Part shown: piece after piece, positions 48,926 through 61,702 of the stretch | Numbering within the stretch: position 1 is the stretch's first letter | How the letters are laid out: every line of letters starts with the position of its first letter | The notes under the pieces: generated by a model | Told to the model about the DNA's origin: nothing | Seen by the model: only the letters and a program-made list of their open reading frames with translations | Databases searched by the model: none | Made by a program: the position numbers and the translations under genes | NCBI RefSeq assembly: GCF_002078875.1 | Contig: NC_034411.1 | Coordinates: 57,960,575 to 58,024,574, forward strand | Reading direction: 5' to 3' | DNA length: 64,000 nucleotides | Source of the DNA: Numida meleagris | Lineage: Eukaryota > Chordata > Aves > Galliformes > Numididae

Positions 48926-50111
48926 TGTTAAATATGATAATATTCATTTACATTGTCTTTCATACTTGTCATTAAATGTTCACAATTTCATCTTAAAACA
49001 ACAAATAATCTGCCATAATTACTGAAATGTAGCTATGTCCTGAATTAAATGTGGCACATGCTCAAATGAGTACGTAAGTCACTGAGATTCGGAAATCTAA
49101 ACTGGGTAGTTTAACAAAAATGAATCCAAAGGGAAAATTTTACACAGGCAAAATTTACTCTATTTCTCCTTCTCTCAACATCTGTGATGAAATCATTAAT
49201 GTCTCCCTAGAAACATTTGCAATGAACTTTTAAGAGTGTCCAGTTAAATTGTTCCTACTCTTTGAAAAGAGAATAAGGAAGAAACTAAGTGTACCTTGGC
49301 AACATCTGTCATTAATCAGTCAGAACTGTAAATAACAGTTGTATAGAAGTTTGAGTAGAAATTGGAATTAAAATGTTTTCAGTATGATTCTTTCACAATA
49401 ACACATAACTGTTTTTCAAGAACTTACTTTCTCTTCTTACCTCCCAGCACAGTTCTGCTCATATTTGTAAGATACTGTTTGCTAAACAGCAAGTTTTCAG
49501 TCAAAACAATAACATGTTTTTGAAAGAGATTTGAAAACTGTTGCAGTGGACATAGTTCTCAATAGTTGTCTACCTTTATATCATTCATGTTCATCGTAGT
49601 ACTTCATTTATAGCTCTGAGTTCCTACATAGACTAGTCACATTTTCACGCAGGCAACTAAGGCACAAATGTCCTGCAGAACATGTACATGTACTGCAGTA
49701 TGAATCACACAGGAATTCTACAGCCAGAGTCTACCAAGAAAGTATTAATAACTTCATCCATCCATCAGGCTGCTACAGTTTCAATAATCCAAGTCCCCAT
49801 GAGAAAACGATCTCAAATTTTCCTCAGGTTTTATGGACAGCTTTTATTTACCAATTCCAAGACTGAGGTAATCACCATTTCACATTCTAAATGAAAGCAA
49901 TACAGATTTCAACCCCAGGAAATTCTTCCTGAATCAGGAAATCTTCCGAGATTAAACTCCAGCAAATGGAATTTTGGGGGAAAATGCACATTCCCTTCCA
50001 AAACACCTAAAAGTTACCACAACAAACACCAAATTCTCATTTCGTAAGATCATTTTGAACAGTATCTGATTTGTCAACTAATTTAACAGTCAGAACTAAA
50101 GTAGGTTGTAA

Positions 50112-50540
50112 GGACCACATTCCCATAACCTCTCTAGGCATCCTGCACCAGCTCTTAGCCACTCTCACAGTTGAAGTTGAGATGGTGTCTCTTGCGTTTC
50201 AGCTTATGCCTCTTGTCCTGGCATTGGGCACCACTGAAAAGAGCCTGGCTCTGTTCTCTTTGCATCCTCCCTTCAGGTATGTGTAGACATTAATTAGATT
50301 CCCTCCTGAACTTTCTCTTCTCCAGGTTATATAGTCCCACCTCTTAGCCTTTCTATGTAGGGAAGGTGCTCCAGTCCCTTCATCATCTTCATTAGACTCT
50401 CTCTATTATGTCCATGTCTCTCTTCTACTGGGGAGACAAGAACCGAACCCAGTGATCCAGGTGCAGTCTCATCAGTGTTGGGTAGAGGGAAAGGATCACC
50501 TCCCCTGATCTGCTGGCAATGCTTTGATAATACTCAGCTC
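50112..50540 (-). mobile_element. CR1-like fragment, diverged
   Basis: Degenerate similarity to the CR1 C-terminal coding region on the minus strand: blocks matching CTTCTCCAGG, GTGCTCCAGTCCCTTCATCATCTTCA-type text, ACTGGGGAGACAAGAACC and GATCCAGGTGCAGTCTCA. The real 3' tail is missing. It is an older subfamily than its neighbours. Confidence 0.75.
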
Positions 50541-50578
50541 AGAGCACACTCTGTAATATCATCCAAAACATTAATGAC

Positions 50579-50685
50579 TCATAGAATCACCCAAGTTGGA
50601 AAAGACCTACAAGATCATCTAGTCCAACCATCCACCTATCACCAATTGTTCTCACTAAACCATATCCCTCAACACAATGTCTAAG
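50579..50685 (-). mobile_element. CR1-like 3' terminal fragment
   Basis: About 105 bp beginning tcatagaatcacccaagttggaaa and containing GATCATCTAGTCCAACCATCC, the typical end of an old CR1 subfamily. It may be the displaced tail of the fragment 40 bp to its left, or a separate insertion. Confidence 0.8.
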
Positions 50686-51313
50686 ATGTTAATTAGACTC
50701 AAAATTATATATTTTTAATATGTATAAATGTATTAATGTTATTTTAGTTACCAATTTATCTATCAGCTGGATTTGGTTTGGAACCAAATTTTCTAACAGT
50801 TATTGAAAAATATACAGCCCAGTTAGATGGAAAACCAGAAAAGCCGTTTTCTTACACCAAAGATCCATCTAATTCAATGTCCTGTCTCCAAAGGAGGCCA
50901 GCAGAAAACTGTTTGAAAGGAATATAAAAAACAGAGCACTTAGAGAGCAATCTCTCTGCTACAGCATCTTCACTTCCTTTGACTGAGTGGTCTAAATGCT
51001 TCCTGAACTACATACTGACTGTGAGCCATAGAGATCAACGTCTACCAGTTGCACTTTTCTCTAGTATTAGTCTGATCTGGTACAATTTTTTTTTCTGATG
51101 TTACTTTTTATCAACACTAAATTCCACATTTTTCTTCTTTGTATTATACAAAAAGTATATTAAATTTTGTGTTACCGACAAATACTGCTACTACACAGTT
51201 TTTTTTTGACTTTCCAGTAGGTTGAACAACACAGATGCTACTAAAGATATTCAAAATACATCTCAGTGAATTAGAATCTCTGTACTGTGTCAGAAGCAAG
51301 TGAACTATGGTAG

Positions 51314-51319
51314 CCTGTG
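51314..51319. repeat. Target-site duplication, left copy (cctgtg)
   Basis: Six bases identical to 51840-51845, directly bordering the LTR. Confidence 0.9.
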
Positions 51320-51839
51320 TGTCAACGGTTTACGGGCGTTCGGCCCGGTTCCGTGACGAAGGGGACGGGGGATCCACGGGCCCACACCCCAGAAAAGGCG
51401 AAAAGGGTAAGGAGATGGCCCTGAGAGCAAAGAACAGTGGCAACAATCTGAGGAGAAACAAACTAATTTACTAAATAAGATATCGGAATGCAAAACAACA
51501 CACTATAATACAACATAATTACAATTTAAGCTGATAAATCCAATACAGAGAGAGAGAATGTCCCAAAATCAAGGTAGGCCTTACTCTACTACCGACAATA
51601 AGACGGCTGGAGAGCGAGGCGCTGCCAAGACGAGAGACGGCGGGAAAGAGACGAGGTCTTGTGATCTGCAAGTTTTTATACTGCGAGCTTTTATCTTTTC
51701 CCTCAGGCTGGAAAATAGTAACGGAGGAGCAAAGTGCCGTGGGGACTGTAGTAGTCCTTCTCTTCTGAGAACCAGGTACATCCACTACATGATGTTATGA
51801 TGTGGAATACCAATAACCGAAAATCACAAAACCATGACA
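51320..51839 (-). mobile_element. Solo endogenous-retrovirus LTR, complete, 520 bp
   Basis: The termini are TGTCATGG...CCGTTGACA on the minus strand (TG...CA, with a 5-bp TGTCA/TGACA inverted end). Perfect 6-bp direct repeats cctgtg flank it at 51314-51319 and 51840-51845. A TATA box (TATAAAAA) is at 51673-51680, and AGTAAA at 51467-51472 may serve in polyadenylation. The 3' part (51325-51400) is rich in CG dinucleotides, unlike the AT-rich intron. A 6-bp duplication is what alpharetrovirus-related (class II) elements usually leave. No internal genes are present, so this is a recombined solo LTR. It is in sense orientation with LAMA2. Confidence 0.93.
51673..51680 (-). promoter_or_regulatory. 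TATA box of the solo LTR promoter
   Basis: TATAAAAA on the minus strand, about 160 bp inside the LTR start, where the U3 promoter is expected; transcription would start near 51645-51650 and run in the LAMA2 direction. Activity cannot be judged from sequence. Confidence 0.6.
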
Positions 51840-51845
51840 CCTGTG
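51840..51845. repeat. Target-site duplication, right copy (cctgtg)
   Basis: Six bases identical to 51314-51319, directly bordering the LTR. Confidence 0.9.
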
Positions 51846-53087
51846 TCATACAGTAACCAAAACTACTGTAGCATGCTACAGATAGGACAAAGGCAAGCAT
51901 CCCTAATCATTCCTCATGGATTATCCAAGCCATATATAGTTTCTACACACTTGGTAATTTTCAAGGGATTTCCATGAACTCAGTCCAATTTAAATCCAGA
52001 TAATCTTTTGAAGCTATATCCATTATGTAATAATGATTTTCTCACCTGATTTACGTGTTGTAGGGGAAAAAAATCAAAAGTCTCCTTTTGCTTGTATTAA
52101 ACCGGGCTCCTAATAAATTCCCAGTTCTTCAATTAGAACAAACAAGTATATATGTCTACCAGATCTATCTTTATTGGATTTTTTTTAATTATTAATTAGG
52201 TTGGCACAGCTATCAAGCATCCAGTTCTGCTGTTTCCTTAGATTTCTAGGGAGGGTTTAAAAAAAAATCTGGTGCTTAATCTGACAGCCTACGCTCTTCT
52301 GCTACTGAGACTGTTTTTAAGTGAGGAATTAAAAAGTTACTGCTATAATTCAATTATTTTAGACTCGAGTTACTATTCACTATTAAATTTATCAATTATT
52401 TCTATTTCTCTTCAGTTAACAGTCTAGATTGTGAGTTCTCTAATTCCTATACAGTAAATAATGTTTCCTGTGCAGAAACTCTCCTGACACTCTACAGCAA
52501 CAACTGATTCAAATCATTAATGTAGCTTTTCTGCAATGACCTTATCTTCCTGGAGTGCTCTTTGATCATCTCTCAGCCCACCAATTCTCTGACAGACTTC
52601 TTGAATCTGATGTGCTTAAAAAAAGATTATTTCAACTTCATACTCAGTAAGACAAAAATCTTTTTTGAATTTTTATTGTGGTTTAACATTTCATTTGCTG
52701 GAGCTTATTTTCCTATTTTCCTTGTTTTGTAGAAAAGATGTGACTTCAATTCAGAAATGATGTTAGTGTACTTTTAATATCTTTTACATTTCATTAGTTT
52801 ACGGCTTAAGCATTCTGCAGTATTGTTGCAACCACTCTTAAATGTAGCATGCATGTGTTCCAAGTGTGCATGATAGTATCTTTAAACAAATCCTATGGCG
52901 TCTGGAAATTTTTGAGCTTTTCAATGTTTAAATTGTACCATGTCAGATTTTAAAAAAATCTGATTATTTTTACATGACAGTCATTAAATTTATACTCCTA
53001 ACTAGGATCTGTGCGCTGTTCTGCACTAATTCATTTATTTACTAGGTGCACTCATTGTCCACCCTGTATTTTTGCTAATTGGCCTAC

Positions 53088-53148
53088 TTCTTGAGCCCAT
53101 TAAGGTCCCGGTGGATGGCATCCCTTTCTTCCAGTACTTTTATTTTTT
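53088..53148 (-). mobile_element. Possible short CR1 RT relic
   Basis: The minus-strand text EERDAIHRDLNGLKKW resembles the CR1 block [15 protein letters not shown] just after the FADD motif. Neighbouring blocks are not recognisable, so this is a tiny, uncertain relic. Confidence 0.4.
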
Positions 53149-54675
53149 CACTTGGTGTCTTATATTTAATCTCTACAGACAAATATTCTGTAAGTTTTCT
53201 CAGCACAAGCACTAGCCTAGTTGGTTTCAATACTAGAATAGTAGATGAAAGTATATGCCAGAAATCATCATCCCATTTTTCACTGTAAATATATAGTTTA
53301 AAACTGCATATGAGAAGTAGAGTATTTGGCAAGGTTTTCTGTAGTTCTAATAAATATCTTACTGTCTTAACAAATTAATGGTTTGGTAAGTGAAAGCACA
53401 ACTCCGTTCCATGCCTTGCTAATGAGTAAAAGAGCTGCTTGAAATGCAGTGCTTAAACTTCCATTAAAATGTCAAGGGCTATGTATATCAAACTCTATCT
53501 CAACTAACTAATTACCCCAAAGAATACAGACAAGCATCAGTTTAACAAACTGTTTAGCAAGTACTATTGTGTCATTGACAACTATACTCTACAGCTTAGG
53601 CTAAATGAAGCTTCATTTCTTCAGTTCCGATTAACACGTTTTTGTCATTTTACTGTTCCCAATTTCACCTGAAACAGATATTGTTTATTCTAGACACTGC
53701 TTTTGTACCGTTCCAATAATTCTCAGACTTGTCATTTTTGGACAAGAAACAATTTCTCAGAGACATCATCTTGCATGCTTTTAAACAGACTGTTCATTGT
53801 CAGAACAATAGTTTATAGATTTATAAATGATAGAATAATAAGGGATTTGATTATTCTGAGAGTATATTGTCATTTCAAGATTTTATTTTCTCTTTGTTCC
53901 TGCTTTAACTAAGTGGAAGCACTACACCCTGCTGTAGTTTCAGCAACAGTTCAGAATACCACAGCTCATAAATGATTCAGACAACACAGTGCAAGGCCTG
54001 GAATAATGTACTTTAACACAGCAATGATTGTTCATATTCTACTGTCTTTTCAAAGTGTAATTGTAAATGAAACACCCTCACCTAATATAGTAAAGAGGTA
54101 TTTTGTGCTTATTAATAAGATGGCTACAGGAACATTCTCAAAGATGAAAAATACCAAACCAGTATGTTTAAGTTATCTATGAACTAGGATTAGTACTTTG
54201 TTATATGTTCTTTAACACACGGCCACAAGTGGCTTATAATTTCAAATCAACAAATGGTAGCTGTTTTAACACATCAATGGACTGATCTCCCATATCTGAA
54301 AACACGTACAACCAGTGTCATTCCATTTTGCATATTCTTAGTATCACACAGCTGCTACCTAATCTGGTTGCTATTATGTAGGCAGATTAGAATAAGAAAA
54401 GAAGCCACGATCACTGAGTAGCTGATGCCAATATCAACTCCAAGTACAGTGCAATTCTGAAAATTATATTGGGCTATGTTCTGGTGCAGAAGTGACACAC
54501 ACTGGTATTGTTCAGTTAGCTACCACTGCCTATCTTACTAAAGGATAAAACATTAAGGGTTCATCAAACATATTCTTCACGTGTACTCAAAAAGTATAAC
54601 ATAAAAGTGTAAAGTATAGGTTTTTTTTCTTTTTAATTTTTATTTTAAAGGCCTCAAGTAAAATGGTATGTAATA

Positions 54676-55116
54676 CCAGTTGCTCCAAAAGTAATGCCTC
54701 CAACTTATTTCCAAGGAAACTACAACTGATACAAAGAGCAAAATAGCACTATGCAATAGAGTAAATTCTCAGCTACAAAACTCAAATTTGCAATGCAGTC
54801 AAGACAATTTGCTATGCATTTTGTCAGCAATGACCAAAAGCCTGCACGACAGTCTCATAAAATCCTGTACCCCCAGTGGAGGTGACCCACTGTTGCTGTC
54901 ACTACTGCAGAAACGCACCACTCACTGCCTCAGTGTGCTCGCATCCATTGTTTGGTCTCCATAAATGTTCAGCAAAGGTCAAAGAATGTCACATAGCAAC
55001 ATGTAATGGAATATTGGTGGGAAGGTTCAGCCCCACTGCCATACCACCAACATATGCCTCTGACATCATAGGCCAACATAATAACACAGGAGGCATTACT
55101 TTCAGAGCAGCCCTCG
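54676..55116 (-). mobile_element. Mariner DNA transposon, shorter copy of the same family
   Basis: A 441-bp copy with ends TTGCTCCAAAAGTAATGCC and GGCATTACTTTCAGAGCAG, flanked by TA on both sides (54674-54675, 55117-55118). It shares the interior motif of an AACTACAAC..AAAGAGCA block after the left end and ATATTGGTGGGAA..GTTC near the right end with the copy at 20255, but is shorter by internal deletion and more diverged. Confidence 0.78.
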
Positions 55117-56607
55117 TAATTTCTCTTATTATCTGATTATCCTGAAAACTCATGGCACTTTTCACTAGGCTTGTCCCTGAATGAGGTGTACTGCGAAGTG
55201 CATTGTGGAATTACAGCCAAATTCTAGCCTGCACAGAATGGGGACCATCAGAAAGAAAACCCACAGGAATTTGTGCAGCTGTAAGCAGTTGCAACAGGCT
55301 GCCAAACACAACAGCTGATGTAAAAGGGTGAGAATGCAAGGATTTAAACTGTTCCTGAATGAAGGGCAAAGGTTTCAGGATATAAAAATAATGCTGTTAA
55401 AAACAGTAAACAAATACATCTGCTCCTGAACATTATCATTAAATAAACTGAAGTGATATGCTTTACATTACTTCAGCATTCTTGCTTTGAATGACAAATC
55501 TGAAGACTTTTGAACTGGGGAAATTTAAACAAAACTTTATTATTATTATTTGCTTTAGTCATATATGTGGTAAAGCCCATTACAGCTAGCAAAAGCTATG
55601 TCATATCATTTGGAACACACACTGAAGAATATTTTTGAAAACCAGATGGGATACCTTTGAATGGTAATCATACAGAACCCTTAAAAACATTTACAATGTT
55701 TTAAAAAGAAAGTTAAAATAGGACTTTGAGGTGTAGAATAAAAGAAACTTTGACTTCTCTCCTACTCCAAACCTGATCTTTTCAAACTTGAAAATATTTT
55801 ACAGGAACTAAAAGAAAAATCAAGAGGAAAAAAAAGTAGTAGAGAATGAACAAAAAAGGCCAGGAATTATATAACAAATCTTTTGTAAAATAGAGAAGAT
55901 AAAAGAAAAGTGGTTTTTGTTGTTGTTGTTCTTTTCTCCTATGAGTAATTGTTGTAAAGTTATAAAAATACTAGCATTTACTTTTGCTATTAAAAAAACC
56001 CTAAAATTGTCAGGGTTTTGTCAAACAATCAACAAATTGGGTTTTTCAGATCTCATTTACTGAAAATAATGACACGTATAGAAAGCCAGCTTGTTTTTTT
56101 CCTTTGTCACATCATGTTTTCACCATTCCTTTCCCCACTTAATCACTTGTTGCCAACCAACACCAGACCACAAACGCTAAAACAGCCACAGTATGTTACA
56201 CCAAATATATAAAAACAGCCTAATTTCTTGTCTATAACAGCAACCAGTATGGATGCTTTAGGAAATAATGCCAGTTAAGGATTTTTTGCTTCTAGTACAC
56301 ATTTCTCATATTCTGACAACCTGCAGCCTCAACACATCTTAAGTCAGAGCCTATAATTGAATTTTCAAGACCTCTTAATAGACTTAATTCCCATGAAATT
56401 GTTCAACAGATTTGTATCTCATAAAAACTTTGGGCACTGCTGATTATGTGGCTTAGTTTATTCTGTGCAAAAACTAGTGCATTTGTTGTTCTGAAAAGGT
56501 CTCTGATCAATTCATGTCTACAATTTCATTGCTGATTTAATGATTTCTCACATAAAAACATGTTCCAAGACTCTGACCATTTTTTCTGTACTTTCTTTTA
56601 CCAGGCT

Positions 56608-56640
56608 TTTTTATTTTATTTTATTTTTTTTGAGAGAGAG

Positions 56641-56680
<40 letters not shown>
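56608..56680 (+). repeat. (TTTTA)n followed by (GA)n microsatellite
   Basis: A short TTTTA-type run leads into about 49 bp of GA repeat (56632-56680), with one AAT interruption near 56641. Likely length-polymorphic. Confidence 0.92.
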
Positions 56681-56684
<4 letters not shown>

Positions 56685-56950
56685 CAGAGGGGAATCACAG
56701 AATACATAAAACAAGCACACAGATTAGGATGTATAAAATGTTACAAGATTCTCAGTTTTGCATATGGTGATTTTTTCTTTAAAAAAAAAAAAAAGGTTTA
56801 TTTCAGTTTTGAAGACAACTGTGTATTGAAAGGATTCTTGGAGAATGCTCCACCAAAAATCTCCTTTCTAAGAGGCAGTAACTAATGGAAAACCCCTCTA
56901 TGTGCACTTCCAAGCAGTTATTTTTTCTTATATAACACTTAGCATTTAAA

Positions 56951-58042
56951 GGATGGACTGTTCGGTGGCTTAAGAACTGGTTGGCTGGTCGCAGCCAAAG
57001 GGTTGTGATCAATGGTTCTGTGTCAGAGTGGAGGCCAGTCACAAGTGGTGTCCCCCAAGGCTCAGTCCTGGGACTGGTGCTCTTCAACATCCTTATCAAT
57101 GACACAGACAATAGCACTGAGTGCACCCTCAGCAAGTTTGCAGATGACACCAAGCTGAGCGGTGCAGTTGATACACCGGAAGGAAGGGAAGCCATCCAGA
57201 GGGTCCTGGACAGGCTGGAGAAGTGGGCCCACGAGAACCTAATGAGGTTCAACAAGGCCAAGTGCAGGGTGCTGCACTTGGGCCAGGGCAATCCCAGGTA
57301 TTTATACAACCTGGGGGAAGAAGTACTTGAAAGCAGCCCTGTGGAGAGGGACTTGGGGGTCCTGGTGGACGAGAAGCTGGACATGAGCCAGCAGTGTGCG
57401 CTGGCAGCCCAGAAGGCCAACTATGTTCTGGGCTGCATTAAAAGAGGAGTGGCCAGCAGGGAGAGGGAGGTGGTGGTCCTCCTCTACTCGGCTCTTGTGA
57501 GGCCCCATCTGGAGTACTGTGTCCAGGCCTGGGTCCCCCGGTACAAGAAAGATGCAGAGCTCTTGGAACGAGTCCAGAGGAGGGCCACCAAGATGATCAG
57601 AGGACTGGAGCACCTCTCCTATGAAGAAAGGTTGAGGGAACTAGGCTTGTTTAGCTTGTTGAAGAGAAGGCTCCGGGGAGACCTCATTGTGGCCCTCCAG
57701 TACTTGAAGGGAGCGTATAAACAGGAGACGGAATGATTGTTTGTGAGGGTAGCTAGCGATAGGACAAGGGGGAATGGTTTTAAACTGAGACGGGGAAGAT
57801 TTAGGTTAGATGTTAGAAGGAAATTTTTCATTCATAGGGTTGTGATGCACTGGAACAGGTTGCCCAGAGAGGTTGTGGATGCCCTGTCCCTGGAGGCATT
57901 CAAGGCAAGGCTGGATGTGGCTCTGGGCAGTCTGGTCTAATGGTTGGTGACCCTGCCTATGGCAGGGGGTTGAAACTAGATGATCTTTGAGGTCCTTTTC
58001 AACCCAGGCCATTCTATGATTCTATGATATGATTCTATGATT
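56951..58042 (+). mobile_element. CR1 LINE, young 5'-truncated copy
   Basis: The element starts at GWTVRW of the RT thumb-side region and continues with [20 protein letters not shown] and the C-terminal part through to the tail ATTCTATGATTCTATGAT...GATTCTATGA. The frame is open from 56981 to 57736 (251 residues); after a single TGA at about 57734 the same frame continues to 57940. The stop corresponds to CGA in the copy at 26112, a typical CpG decay. Very similar to that copy over shared sequence. Confidence 0.95.
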
Positions 58043-59084
58043 TATCAACACTACATTTTATTTTATAAGTCAACCAGATCCTGCAACAGCTTGCCGCAGT
58101 AAAACTAAAAATGTAATTATTCCTATTATCATATATCTTAAAACCTTGTTCACCTTATTAAATCACTTTCAGATTATTTGTGAATAGACTGACTACACTG
58201 TTACCTTCCTCTAGGTGAACATTTATTCCTTCATTTCCCACTTCTAAGTGATAAGCAATCTGTAAGAGATTATTCTGTCCTGACTCAGGATATCATGATT
58301 CCTTTAGACTTTTGATAAATGATCTTGTCAAGAACCATTGGATTAGTCACTGATCTTGAAAGACTGTATTGATGAGATCATTCTTATCTATATACCTCTT
58401 GATTCATTTCAACATCAATAAATCTATGAGTTCTATGTTTTCCTGTTAGTTGCTCTTCCATGTTATCTATATCTCCTAATTTTTATCTTTTATTCTTCTA
58501 TTAGTTAATTTGGCACAAAAAGAAAACTCAGAGTCATTCTGAAACTCTTCAGAAGAACTGGTTCCACTTCACCATTTCTCTGCTATGGCTAACCACACTA
58601 GTAATTTACTAATGCATATAGCACCTTCGGTACTTTCCTTTTGTTCTTTTGAACAAAAACTTCTATATGTTCTGTACTTCCCTTGAAAGGTCCTCCAACA
58701 TCTTCTAAAACAAAGAAATGCTCTACTGTAAAAAGTTCCTCTGTAGGCAGCTCAAGGTACCTGCTGTGTACTTACTGACCTTGGCACTTAAAGGACAGTA
58801 TTACATCTCAGTATTCTCTCAGCTTTATTATCCTAATGTGCTTAAAAAAGCTTCTCATATTTTTCTTGGTTTGTAATGATAGCATATTGGTTTTCCTAAA
58901 TTTTGCTTGCATTGCAGTGATTTTATGTTAATTTGCACAAATCCTAATTTTCTTGCTAGACCAAGAGTTTGTATACAATGTTTTTTTCTTTCTAATGTCT
59001 ACTATATACTCTGATATTTTATTCTCTTTTTTTTTTTTTCACATAACCTAGGACTTTTTTTTAATAAGTAGCATGCATAAGCTT

Positions 59085-59288
59085 CTAGTTGTTTAAGTAG
59101 AAAAAATATAATATATATCCATCTTGAGAGATGTAATGCCTGTAACTGCAAATTTTCTAGGGACAAAATCAAATACTGAGAATACGATTGCAGTTTCACA
59201 GAATAGCCTTTAAATAACAGCATGGGGCTGCGGGTCGCCTCAGTATCCATGTCCAACCCACGGGACTTAGGTTGAACATGCCTGCATT
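59085..59288 (+). mobile_element. Possible hAT (Charlie-like) right-end fragment
   Basis: GGGGCTGCGGGTCGCC and GGTTGAACATGCCTG at 59224-59284 resemble the right end of the same kind of hAT element (a GGTTGGACAAGCCTG-type terminus). The left part is too diverged to place the start with certainty. Confidence 0.4.
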
Positions 59289-60862
59289 AAAGCATACCTA
59301 CATTTGACCTTGGGCTGATCTATTTGTATGTCTCTGCTTCAGAGATATTTTATTAATGAAAATGATCTCTCCATGTTTTCTTGGAGTTTAACAAATCCTA
59401 CCTTTTTAAAAAACACTTTTTTTTTTTGTCAGTATGAGGTTTTATTATTTGAATACTAGAGAATATTCATTTGAGTAACAAGCATTTACTGGATTTCTCC
59501 CAGACCACGGTTGTAAGTTATCTTACAAACTTTACTGTATTTTCTCTCTCTCATCTTTGCGTCTCCCAGCTGCTTATTATCCTTTACCAAGTCTGCAAGC
59601 CCTTTGGCCCCTAAACTAATTAAAAACATGAACTAAGCCATTATTCTAGTAATTATTAATGAGTTAGCAATTACTCAAAACAAACAAGCCACTCAGAAAG
59701 TTGTGTTGCATTTTCTCATCTCAGGATGAGTGTGCAAAAAATTCAATGGATGGCCAAAGTAAATAAATGTTTGGGATTTAAACTCTTAGTGAAAAATGAT
59801 TACAAGTAGTACTTCATTTAAATATTTTCCATTAAGTATTTCAGCTATATGAGCAAGGTCTTCAAGTATCAGTCATCCCCAATCCCAGTACAACCATCTG
59901 CTGAGGACCTTCATTTCCCACTGTCAAATAAAATAAGAGGAAAAAAACTTACTGAGTTATCAAGTACACAGTGTTGCTCCTCTACTGGAATCAAATCTAC
60001 TACTGTCCAAAAATGAGCTTCCAGACCCAAAAAGAAGGTATGTTTGGATCATTACAAGCAAATGCCACGACTTATGTGTACAACCTCCCTTTGCAATGCT
60101 AGAGCAGTGTGTTGAATTAGAAAACTGGCTGCACAGTCCTCCTTGCATAATTTAGAAAAGGTAACATAGATTTATATAAAGATGAGTAGCTCTCACATCT
60201 TCAGTAAGGACTGCAATCAATAAACCATGGATTTTAAAGAAAAAGATTATTTAATCAATTTGGAAGACTATTGTGTTTAATATATACTTTGTATACTGTC
60301 AGTTTATTGCATTTTAAGTCCTATGATTCAGACAATGAATGTCTGACTAGCTACACAAAAGAAATTCTTATTCCAATTTGGACCACAGAGATGCACCAGT
60401 GAATATCCTTTGACTTCTTTTTACAATAATGACAGATTGCTGTGTTATAAATAGCTTCAACAGCTGTTTTCTCTTTGGTGCATAATTTGAAAGCACATTA
60501 TACACTTTATGTGCATTCTGTTTCCTGTAACACTAAACATCAGAAACTCAAGCTTGGTAGGAGCTGCCAACCTGAAACTAGTACTAAGTTTCCCATTGCT
60601 AAGGTAAATATTAATAGCAAATATTGTTAAAATGCAGTTGAATTAGTGACTAACAAGTTTTGTTGTGTGATATTTGAACAAAATATTGCAAAGACTATTC
60701 TCATAATAAAATCATTTAAAGTTTTCTTAACTTCTAGATGTTTTCAAAAGTTTTACAATACTATTGCATTTGCACGTCAAATGTTTACGTTGTTTGTTCA
60801 TGTTACATATATCTACAAATGTATGTTAGGAAATGCTAATCAATAATTTGATATCATCAAAT

Positions 60863-60875
60863 TATCAATAATTTT
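60863..60875. repeat. 13-bp direct repeat, left copy
   Basis: tatcaataatttt, identical to 61690-61702; probable target-site duplication of the enclosed CR1. Confidence 0.75.
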
Positions 60876-60880
60876 ATATT

Positions 60881-61688
60881 ATAGAATCACAGAATATCCT
60901 GACTTGGAAGAGACCCACAAGGACCACAGAGTCCAACTCCTAGCTCCACACAGGACCACCCAAAATTCAAACCCTATATCCTTGAACTCCAGTACTTAGG
61001 GCCATGCCCAGTGCCCTGTGGTGAAGAACCTTTCCCTTACAACCAACCTGACCCTCCTGTGACACAGCTCCATGCCGTTCTCTTGAGTTCTGTCGCTGTC
61101 ACCTGAGAGCGGAGCTCAGTGCTGCCCCTCCCCTCCCTTCCCCTTCCCTCCTGAGGAACCATAGGCTGCCATGAGGCCTCCTCTCAGCCTCCTCTGCTCT
61201 GGGCTGAACAAACCCAGGGACTTCAGGCACATTTCATACAACTTGCTCTCCAGACTCTTCACCATCTTCACAGCCCTCCTTTGGAGGCTCTCTAATAGTT
61301 TCATGTCCTCCTCATATTGTGGTGCCCAAACCTGCACACAGTGCTTGAGGTAAGGCAACACAGCACAGAGTAGAGTAGGACAGTCACTTATCTCTGTTGG
61401 CTGACAGTGCTGGCAGGGAACAGATGTCCCTTTTGGCTGCCAGGGCCCACTGCTGACTCAGATTCAACTTGCTGTGAACCAGACCCCCTCAGATCACTTT
61501 CCACAAGGCAGCTCTCCAGCTTCTTGTATTCCAGGCTGTACATGTATTCAGGGTTTCCCTATCCCAGGTGCATAATCTGGCTCTTGTTAAACTTCACACG
61601 GTTGGTGACTGCTCAGCCCTTCAATTTGTCAAGATCTCTCTGCAAAGCCTCTCTACCGCAAAGGGAGTTGATAGCTCCTCCAATTCAA
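60881..61688 (-). mobile_element. CR1 LINE, 5'-truncated, flanked by 13-bp direct repeats
   Basis: The tail begins atagaatcacagaatatcc at 60881. Minus-strand text HCVQVWAPQYEEDMKLLESL, QRRAVKMVK and GLFSPEQRRLRGGLM marks the C-terminal ORF2 region; several breaks. The 13-bp tatcaataatttt occurs at 60863-60875 and again at 61690-61702, enclosing the element. Confidence 0.9.
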
Positions 61689-61689
61689 G

Positions 61690-61702
61690 TATCAATAATT
61701 TT
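61690..61702. repeat. 13-bp direct repeat, right copy
   Basis: tatcaataatttt, identical to 60863-60875. Confidence 0.75.

Noticed and set aside
51467..51472. AGTAAA as a firm polyadenylation signal of the LTR
   Set aside because: It is a variant hexamer about 200 bp after the TATA box, too uncertain to list as its own feature.
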